In this document: in pieces, positions 55,753 to 64,000 of the stretch
Layout: every line of letters begins with the position of its first letter
Numbering within the stretch: the first letter of the stretch is position 1
Source of the DNA: Thuidium tamariscinum
Taxonomy: Eukaryota > Streptophyta > Bryopsida > Hypnales > Thuidiaceae
DNA: 64,000 nucleotides
Assembly (NCBI GenBank): GCA_947034885.2
Contig: OX344750.2
Span: forward strand, 44,502,821-44,566,820
Reading direction: 5' to 3'
Position numbers and translations under genes: made by a program
The notes under the pieces: generated by a model
The model's input: only the letters and a program-made list of their open reading frames with translations
The model's database searches: none
Told to the model about the DNA's origin: nothing

Positions 55753-56123
55753 TGATTTTCTACCTCTTGAAGTAGCATCTTCCGCATTCCCACGGACACT
55801 GGACTGTTTTCGCTGCCGTCGTTGGGTTCGCTGCCGATCGTGCTTCTCTCGCTGCCGTTGCACGCAAAAATCTCCGTTTCAATTTCTTCTCTAATAGAAG
55901 AACTTCTTGGGAGGGTTCTTGCACTCCTCCCAAGACTGCACCAATAACACTACATATGAGGTGCTCTTGAGCCATTTTGTCATGAATAACTAACCCATAC
56001 AAGTACCCTTGTGCACACCACCACTCTTTAGGTTTGTCTGAGACATAGACTTTGTTCATGGATTATTTTTTAAATAGAAACGTACTCCTCGATATATTTA
56101 CGTCAATGGTTTTTGTCGTCTTT

Positions 56124-56215
56124 CACTACAGGAAGCCATTTTTCGCGTTGTAGCATCAGTGTTGCATCTGGAAAATGTCAATTTTGTCGCAGGATCGGAC
56201 TCTGAAATATAAAGC
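56124..56215 (+). mobile_element. possible single CACTA-element terminus
   Basis: CACTACAGGAAGCCATTTTT is a typical CACTA end, followed by GTTGTAGCATCAGTGTTGCA subterminal-like repetition. No matching right end is found before the window edge, so it is a truncated element or a chance match. Confidence 0.35.
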
Positions 56216-57750
56216 TCAAAGACGAATAGTCGAAATTCCATGTAATGGAGTAGTTTACCTTACTCCAAGTTGATGTGTTACTCCAAGTTGATGACTTGGT
56301 AAATTAAAATTAAGATTTTTCTTCGTTTTAAAGTTTTTTTATTTTTTTATTTATCAACTTTACTCTACTTCTTGTACTTTTACTTTTCTTAACTACTTTT
56401 CATCTAATCTAACGCCTAAACTTCATCCAAACCTATCTTACTCGTTTAAAGTCCAAATTTTAAGTTTAATATATTTTTGAAAAGCTAAAAGAGAATTCTA
56501 AACTTTTATTATCTAGTATTTAAAAAAAAATTATATTCAACTATTGAATCACACTTCTAATTCGGTTTTATTAATATAATTATCTTACTTTGAAATTGCC
56601 TAAGTTACAAACAAATTAAGCTTTTACCTCGATAGGTAGAGTATTTTGAAGGTTGTTGTAGACTTGCTCTTATACTTTCTCGTTCGCCATGATTGAAGGT
56701 TATTTAGCAATTTCACTCACCGCTTAAAAATAGGATTTATTCACAGTTTGTGGTTTCAATTTCTTAATTCTTTTCCTTATCGTTTTTTTTCTATACTATT
56801 GAAACTATTCATTTTCGAACTTCGCACACAGACTAAAAATGACTTATTCTAATCTATGCTATCCTCAGATATCTATTGTATGGTTGGAAAGAAATCTTTA
56901 AGATTTCCTCCTCTTCCTTCTTCTTCAACCAATTTTTGCACTTTATATAAACTCTCAACTACAATTTCATCAATCTTCAACTTTAGTCTTTAAATTCAAT
57001 TGCCTCATCTATTGTAGTATAGAATAATGAGAAAAATAGTCGTAGAATAAAAGTTGCTAATTCCTACACTTTGAGTTGTTAATCTTCTATATTTAATTTC
57101 TAATTCCCTATTCTTTGTTTCCTAAGTACTTTAGCTCGCAGCCTAACTTTTAACAAATTACTATTTTCAGAATTTTAAATTTTTTTGGTAGAAGCTAAAA
57201 TCATTTTTCTACATTGATGCAAAACTTGCAAATCGGACTTTCCTAGTAAAAATTATGCATGGATGAAGTTTTGATCACTAATTAATGATTGAAACTTCAT
57301 CGATTTATAACTTCTTCAATTCAATTCGGTTTTCTCTTAACTTTATATTCTTAAAAACATCTCAACCTCTACTATCAGATTCTTAACTCAAATCTACACT
57401 ATTGCCCCTTTTTAATGGTTTGTCTTAGCTTTTAGCCTAGGCTCTACCTACACTTTAATTTTCAACTTTCTTTTAATAAATTAATATTTTAAAACTTTGA
57501 GCAACTTTTTTTTGTAGAAGTTAAGACTAACTTTTCAAATTGATATAAAACATGAAATTTGAATATTTTTAATAGAAGTTATGCATAGATGAAGTTCTAA
57601 TGGCTAATTTGTGCTTAAAACTTCATCCACTCATATCTTACTCAATTTATCTCGGATTTCTTTGTGTTTTATGTTTTTTAAAAAGCTATTGACTTCCTCT
57701 ATGAGATTATGAACTCAAATTCGTACTGACACCTTTTTTTAACAATCTGA
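56216..57750. other. AT-rich intergenic with two GATGAAGT hairpins
   Basis: Hairpins at about 57255-57311 and 57585-57640 share GTTATGCAT(A/G)GATGAAGTT. Nothing else recognised. Confidence 0.45.
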
Positions 57751-57754
57751 GTAC

Positions 57755-59200
57755 ACTCTTGGTCTCGACCCTAAAAAGAATTAATAAAAATTAGCACACT
57801 TAATTAAATATGACCAAATTTGACCAACTAAGGCCAAAAAGGCCTAATGAAAATGATCAAAGGAAAGAGGGAGGTTCAAAGATTTGCCATCAAAACTTCA
57901 AAATCTATGAAGTCAAAGCTTCGCCGCAGTTTTGAAAACAAGAAAAAACACTTAATAAATCAAGTTCCTACAAAGTCAAAGCATTGCCATCCCAAATGGA
58001 ACAAGGAAAATGATTAATACAAAAACAAAAAAATGGTTGTTAGTGTACAACTATGAATTTTAGTACAACCACCAAACAAATATTTCAAACAAATTAAAAT
58101 TCTGAATATACAAGAAGTTAGTAGCAAGAAGCTCCCCTGAACAGCATCGCTAGTCATAAAGGAAGGGGCTCTAAGATTAGTACAAGAAACACTTCAAAAC
58201 TCAACAAAATTTTACCAAAACTCTTCAACTCATGCAAAAAAAGTTAGCAAACTTTGAAAATACCTCAATGTCCTTCAAAATCAAAAATATACACCAAGAG
58301 GGAGCTTGAAATGCTTCAAAATACACACATTCACAACTTTGATTCAAACTTGGCCAAAAATTTCAAATTATTGAATCAATGAATATTGTGCCAAAATCTT
58401 GGCTACAAAATGGTTTGAAGAGGTGAGTTGAGAGAGAAATGGGTACCCATTAATACTCTCCCACCGACACTCACCTCCTCTCAATTTCATATGATAAACT
58501 TATCATCTAAGATTTTCATTCTAATTCAATCATTTTTGAATTTTTACGTAGGACCTATTTATAACTTTTGGAGTTTGACTTCAAATCTCAAATGGATTGC
58601 CCCATTAGCTTCAAGAAGTCATTTTTAGTCCCAAGAATCCCCCCTCCCTCATTTCATATGTAAAAAACTCAACAAAACTCAATGCTGGATTAACGGCCCA
58701 ATAGGATAAAAATTCAACTTTTGGAGGTTGATTTTTCTATGAAAAGTAACTAGCCTAGGGTCTCTAATAGATCTAGGGGAGTAAGAAAACACCTAATTTG
58801 AGCCTCATTTCGATGTCGTATGCACACGTAACACCAGTCAATTCCTCTGTAATATTTTATAATTGTCAATTCGGAGATGAACTTTTTAATTTGAATACTT
58901 CCTACTAGCAAAATGTCCTGAAACTTATTGGGGCTCTTTATTAACATAAAACAAACTATCCTAATTTTTAGTGGGATTTTATCGCAACCTAGATAATTTC
59001 TATGAATTTTTCATTGAAGATTGAAACGGTTGACCATCCGAAAAGGCATCTTTTGAGTATAAAAAAAATTCAGAACTTTTTGTGAGACCTCCCATGAAAT
59101 TCCGCAAAAGATGTGTAATGCTACATTTGAACTCTATATGATTGCCAAAAGATTTTGAAATCGTAATGCAAGATTCCTAGACATTGGTCACGATTCATTG
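57755..59200 (-). mobile_element. LTR-like element family F, copy F3 (fossil), partial, minus orientation
   Basis: On the minus strand it follows F1 and F2: GCGATAAAATCCCACTAAAAA (about 58985-58965), CAAACTCCAAAAGTTA (about 58580) and GCGGCGAAGCTTTGACTTC (about 57930). Its start is missing and it is diverged. Broken. Confidence 0.5.
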
Positions 59201-59689
59201 TTAAAATCTTTCCAGAATTGTAACATGCCTTAACTCAGTGCGGCATATCTTCTACTCTATTGTACAAAAGCAATAGTTGTCAACATCCTGTTCATTTAGA
59301 TTCACAACAATTGCAGAGCATATGAAAAACAAATGCAGATATGGTGAATGGAAGAAAAGTAGTCAGCAATGAATACCATTCATTGTGAACAATGGCTTCC
59401 AAAGTAGAGTTGATATGAGAGTCCCAAAAGAGGTGACTAAGTTCTAGAGAGGTTAATTGAGGATCAATGAAGGATGTAACTGACAGAATGAAAGATTAAT
59501 TCTGAAGAAAATCACTATCACATTTCAATAAATTTTGAAAGGAAAATTTCAAAATTCCTTCTAAATTCAATTACAAGCAAAATATGTTGATATAACTTCT
59601 TCTAGGTTGTTTTTCTCCCTAACAAGATTACTTGTAAACTTTACTTTTAAATGAAGGGATGTTAAAAATTGTTTGAAAGCGTCTTCGTG
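59201..59689. other. intergenic, nothing recognised
   Basis: No repeat boundary or coding signal seen. Confidence 0.4.
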
Positions 59690-59945
59690 CAGGGTTGTTC
59701 TGCTGGACATTGCGACATCGCGACATCGCGACGTCATGAAACGTCCAGTAGACCCTCCGCGACGTCCATAAAAGTCAAATTTACCTTTGACTTTTTTTAA
59801 ATTACCACGTGGAAAATAATGCCACCTGGATGCCACCTGGATGCCATGTGTTACATTTTAGGGCGACTATGGGTAGGGCAACCTCGGGTGGGGCGACCTC
59901 GGGTAAGGGCGACCTCTTTCTTTTTTTTTTTTTTTTTTTAGTTAA
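59690..59945. repeat. low-complexity patch: GCGACATC, CCACCTGGATG and GGGCGACCTC repeats, then poly-T
   Basis: Three short tandem families in 250 bp: GCGACATC about three times, TGCCACCTGGA twice, and GGG(C/T)(G/A)ACCTCGGGT about three times, then a run of about 20 T. The GGTCGCCC word (reverse complement) recurs in the tandem repeat at the right edge of the window. Confidence 0.6.
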
Positions 59946-60004
59946 CATATGGAGAAATTCCATTGCAAAAAAAAGGGGGCAACCTCTTCTATTGCAAATT
60001 ACAT

Positions 60005-61830
60005 TTGTTACACTTCTCTAAAAATACAAAAAAATGGATGTAACAATAAAATCTTCTACTTCACTTGTCTAAAATCATGTGGTAAAATTTTCATGAGGTA
60101 TGACCATATAAAGGCAATTGTATGAAAGACTTGTACTATTTTTCATCACATGTCTCATGTTGATCTATTTTTTGACCATAACTTTTGTATTTTTGCTCCA
60201 AATGACTCAAGATTTCTAGAAAAGGTACTCATAACTATCATATAGCTTACATGAATTTTTGATAATTTTCAAAAATATTTAATATAAAAATAATATTAGT
60301 GATTGAATGTCACATATGACAATTTGGAAGTTCTTAGTACTATGGAATACCGTTTTTTTAATGATTTTGAGATGAAATTTGGATGAGATGGTCTTCTAAT
60401 AGACTTCTAGTTTTAAACACAAGGATTTTTAAAAATAGTTAATTTTATGTCATGTGGAGGTCTACAAAGAGAGCTTCATTTTGCTTGTATTTTGAAACAT
60501 ATAAAATATTATTTTGGTAGATTTTTAACTAAATGACCATCTCCATAAAATTGTTGCAAATGGACACTTTTTATTTTTTGTATTTACTTATTCTTACTAT
60601 TTTTCCCTAATTAAAACATGAAGGTATGTATTTTCTTAAGGTTTGGCACTTTTCCAGTTCTCCTACTTAGAAAATTTTCCTATACAATTCCTTTTGTAGG
60701 TACCTTTGTCTTAAAGGTGTATATAGAAGACATATTTTTTTAATTTAAAAATTATTTTTCTAATTAAATAGTACTCCAAAAAAAGTCAGAAGTACTATTG
60801 CAAAATGCAACAAATAGTACAAGTCTTTCATGCAATCACCCACAAATTAGAAGATATTTGCATTCAAAGTTGGAAAAATAAAATTTTGAATGTTGGCCTA
60901 CAATTTCAATGACTTTGACCACTATTTGTGGAAAATTTATGCACTATAGACTTTGTTTTTTATGTTGAATTACTCTTAAGAACCCAAGGGGTTAGGACAA
61001 AATACAAATGTGATAAAATACAATTTCTATAATTTTTTTGAAGTTAGCATCAAAGAAAATTATGTGAAGCACAAAAAATAGAAAGTATCTATATAGGTAC
61101 AGTTATAAAGTTGTTTTTAGATTATCTTCAAATGAATTTTCAAGATATAACTTCAAAAAAATCACCAAAAATACAATTTTCATCTTAAATAGCACTTGAA
61201 GTTTTATTTGAATTAGTCAAAACTATGATTTCTATTGATTTGTGAAAAAATGAAAAAGATCTAGTAATGAGAGCATCAACACTTTCTCCAAATATTAAGT
61301 TTTTCAACACTATGCAATTATAAACACTTCATGATATTTTTCTAATAATTTCTTTTTGGCCATATTGATCTTAATTAGTTTTGAATGTAAATGTTGAAAG
61401 ACAATCTATTTTTTTAAAGTAAAGCAAAAAGAAATTATGCCCAAAAATTATACCCAAAGTAAGGCAACAACCAAAAATGGTTGCTTGAGTACTTAGGGGT
61501 TAACAAATTGTTAAGTAGAAATAGGTTGAACAAGAAAATAAATTATTAATAGTTCTAAGATGTAATTGAAACATGTAAATTCTAATTGTGTGATTCTTCT
61601 AGGAAGAAAATTAAACCTTGACAAACAATTTTTTAGAAAATTTGTGAAAATTGCATTCAAAATGAAATCTAATATGTTACTTTTTCAAGAAGTTTCTATA
61701 ATTGCTCAATAAACAAGATTGTCTATAATTTTTTATGTTTAGTCCAAATACAATTAATCATAGCTGTAGACAAGTGGATTTTTGATCCCTTACAAGTTAT
61801 ATTTTAATTTCATTTTTGCAAAAATTTTCA
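60005..61830 (+). mobile_element. diverged TTAA-element relative (B5) split by element C2 and further sequence
   Basis: Pieces at 60005-60112, 60841-61000 and 61504-61830 follow the interior of B3 (35021-35944) in order: GGTAAAA(A/T)TTTCATGA, GAAGATATT(A/T)GCATTCAAAG, AAATTGTTAAGTAGAA and ACAAGATTGTC(C/T)ATAA. Between the last two lies sequence ending ACTTAGGGG plus TTAA (61500-61503), the right end of another TTAA element. Outer ends are not resolved. Confidence 0.5.
60113..60840. mobile_element. DNA transposon-like element C2
   Basis: 728 bp, colinear with C1 (3773-4492). Ends GGCAATTGTATGAAAGACTT and the reverse complement of GGTGATTGCATGAAAGACTT, 26 of 29 positions pairing. No coding sequence. 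It interrupts element B5. Confidence 0.75.
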
Positions 61831-62693
61831 CATAATAATTTAGAAATGAACAAATGAGAGTAAATTTTATGACAAAAATTACAAAAATTTGCACAAGAAA
61901 ATTCAAATTTGAAATTCTATACATAGACCTCAACACCTTATCACCTTGCATATAGGATATTCAATATTCTTTTTTAAATGGCACATCATAAAAGAACGAG
62001 TTAATTTGTTTACATTACTTTTGAAATTTAGAGGCATGCAATGTGGCTTAAGAATTTATGCTAGTATAATAATATCATGTCTTATTATAAAACAATGGAT
62101 GGAGGAAACTACTTTCAAGGGCTTCATCAACCATGGTTTATCCATAACCAAGTTCACCAACTATCTACTTGCCAATTGCTTCTTTAGATCAATACACTCA
62201 ACTTCTTCATTAATTGATGCATTTTCAGAAACTTCACTATTGTATTTTTTCCATATTATTAATTCATTTTCATTAATTCAGCAAATTTTCTAATAAAATA
62301 CAACATAGATTCCATTGTGTATTTATACTTTTCTTGCATTCTTACTATACTCTTCTTTAAATGTTGTCACCTATTCACAGAGAATAATTCTAGAGTCATC
62401 TACCAATAGTTCTTCAACTTTCTTTCCATAATAAGATATTTGGAATGAATCTTGGGGGATAAAAAAATAATATCAAGGTACATAAAGTCAACCCACATAG
62501 TTCCCTAATGCATCTTTATTTTAGGGCTTCTTTTAGTCATTCTTAAATGACATTAAAAGTTTTAACTAGACAACCAGATTGTTTATTTTTAATGCATAAT
62601 TACAAGAAAGAGCTTGCAAACCATAATAAAGATTTTAGCACTATATAGAGGGACAATTTGAAGAACAAGGGCAATTTTAGAACACTTGAGTTC
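61831..62693. other. AT-rich intergenic, nothing recognised
   Basis: The short ORFs show no domain. Confidence 0.4.
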
Positions 62694-62697
62694 TTAA

Positions 62698-63248
62698 TCC
62701 CTAAAGGACCAAGGCCATTTTTCTACAAAAAAAAATACTTAAACTCTCATTTTATAGCAAAGAGAAGAAAAATTTGGAATTTTTTTTTTTCGGCATCTAA
62801 CCTTAGATTCTTATACCTAACTAGTACAAAAATTCGTGGATATCCTTTTTAATAATTGTAAATATTGCATTTAGATATGAATTCAATAAATTATTTTTCA
62901 AGACAATGATTCAATTGTCCAAGAAACAAGATTGTTCATAACTTTCTCAAAATAAATCGAAATGTATCAAAACTTTTCATGTAGGCAAAAATATAATCTA
63001 TGAGAAAAAAATAAAAAATAAAACTTTGATTTTAAAAATTATTGTGGGCTACTCCTCTCTTTTGTTTTGAGTTTATTTAGGCATAAATTTTTATCTTGGA
63101 TACTAATTGAAAAAATATAAATTCATATGAAGCTAATCAATTTTTCTATCTTCAAAAAAAAATCCAATAATCAAGACAAAAATTAAGACAATAGGTACCT
63201 ATATAAAATCTCATTTGTTCCCTAAAGGGACAATGGTTCTTCAAGCGT
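62698..63248. mobile_element. TTAA-flanked element, copy B6 (right end degenerate)
   Basis: TTAA at 62694-62697, then TCCCTAAAGGACCAAGGCC. The interior tracks the right half of B3 (ACAAGATTGT(T/C)CATAACTTTCTCA; ATAATCT(A/T)TGAGA). The right end (TTCTTCAAGCGTTAC) is a drifted version of the usual TTTAGGGGTTAA. Confidence 0.6.
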
Positions 63249-63624
63249 TACAAACCCTAGAAATCAAGAACTCCTAAAATACATTCCTAGAGAAAAATAT
63301 AAAGGCATTAAGCTCTCCAAACTCAATCGAAGAAACAAAGAGGAGGTAAGCAATAAATATTTTTCAATAATTTAGAAAATAACTATTTCTAGGGTCTCCA
63401 GAGTCTGTGATGATATGAGAACCCTCGGACAAAAAATAATAATAAATAATTCTTCAAGTAGAATTGAAAAAAAATTAAGAAATTCAAAACCTCGTTTTAA
63501 TGGCCAAAAAATTTCGAAATAAAAGAAACTCATCCAAAAGCAAGGTAATAGCTCACACACCAACTACAATCGCCTTAGACAAGCATTCTCCTATAAAATT
63601 ATGTTTTAAACCCACGTTCCCACA

Positions 63625-63960
63625 CAAGTGATCGCCCTAGACCCGCGTACTCCTTCAAAGATGTCCCCGAGACCCAAAATGGCCACAAAATTGCAAAAAA
63701 TTAAAATTTTGGGGGCAAACAACTTCCACCTCCTTAAGAGGTCGCCCTACACCCGCGTTCTCCTACAAGCGGTCGCCCTAGACCCACATTCTCCTTCAAA
63801 GAGGTCCCCAAGCCCCAAAATGGCCACAAAATTGCAAAAATTGAAATTTTGGGGGCAAACAACTTCCACCTCCTTAAGAGGTCGCCCTACACCCGCGTTC
63901 TCCTATCTTCGGTCGCCCACAAGAGGTCGCCCCTAGACCTGAAGTCGCCCCCAAATGGCC
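63625..63960 (+). repeat. 141-bp tandem repeat with GTCGCCCTAGACCC motif, running to near the window edge
   Basis: Units start near 63631 and 63772, spacing 141 bp, with a partial third. Each contains (A/G)TCGCCCTAGACCC, CCCCAAAATGGCCACAAAAT-like and TTTTGGGGGCAAACAACTTC sequence and a second GTCGCCCTACACCCGCG half-motif. GC-richer than its surroundings. Confidence 0.8.
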
Positions 63961-64000
63961 CAAAATGGCCCAAAAATGACTTTTTCTGAACTTGGACAAG

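Larger units (their letters stand above)
53944..56059 (-). pseudogene. cluster of broken minus-strand ORFs of unknown family
   Basis: Protein-like pieces in series: KPKEWWCAQGYLYGLVIHDK (about 56020), VHSTWLDHGWWLEVNDVRNR (about 55200), PPELVLTISPIYGLKTLVKF (about 54950), KENWILVPERSRKRAS (about 54680) and the Arg-Gly-rich repeat end (about 54250-54041). The arrangement suggests one decayed gene or mobile element read leftwards with several breaks. I recognise no domain; a basic tail is common in nucleic-acid-binding proteins. Confidence 0.3.

Overview
The window is nuclear DNA of a land plant. It holds spliced genes of plant-type families (a microsomal P450, a secreted GH9 endoglucanase, a Golgi DUF248 methyltransferase, a ubinuclein), short TTTAGGG-type telomere-like tracts, GC-richer exons in AT-rich surroundings, and dense non-coding repeats. 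The repeat landscape suggests a repeat-rich, possibly non-flowering lineage, but I cannot name the species.

Layout. 1-4.5 kb is repeats: a long foldback, two copies of a dispersed repeat (family A), a TTAA-flanked element and a 720-bp element with perfect 29-bp terminal inverted repeats. 4.6-7.5 kb is a three-exon cytochrome P450 on the minus strand with one in-frame stop. 8.7-11.4 kb has a 178-bp TTAA element and a nest of three small elements, including a CACTA-like palindrome with a clean 3-bp target duplication. 12.0-12.8 kb (minus) is a short intronless ubinuclein. 14.5-18.6 kb (plus) is an eight-exon GH9 endoglucanase. 19.6-20.8 kb has another TTAA element and a foldback. 21.7-25.0 kb (minus) is a six-exon DUF248 methyltransferase with a probable 5' leader intron reaching 26.1 kb.

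From about 26.2 kb to the right edge I find no intact host gene. That part is layered repeats: three copies of a large LTR-like family (34.0-38.3 kb plus; 41.6-49.9 kb minus; 57.8-59.2 kb minus), more TTAA elements (one inserted in an LTR-like copy whose relative keeps the empty site), a second copy of the 29-bp-TIR element, a second palindromic CACTA-like element, a 291-bp tandem array whose units each contain a hairpin, a field of G-tract repeats, a region saturated with CCAAATTGG-like words, a 21-bp minisatellite, and a 141-bp tandem repeat at the right edge.

Function. GH9 and the methyltransferase are tail to tail and both act on the cell wall (glucan cleavage; probable pectin methylation in the Golgi). 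The ubinuclein is divergent from GH9 and would act in HIRA-type histone H3.3 deposition. The most notable non-gene signal is the family of elements with exact TTAA duplications and CCC(C)TTAAAGG-like ends, which looks like a piggyBac-type non-autonomous family; I know of few reports of that superfamily in land plants.
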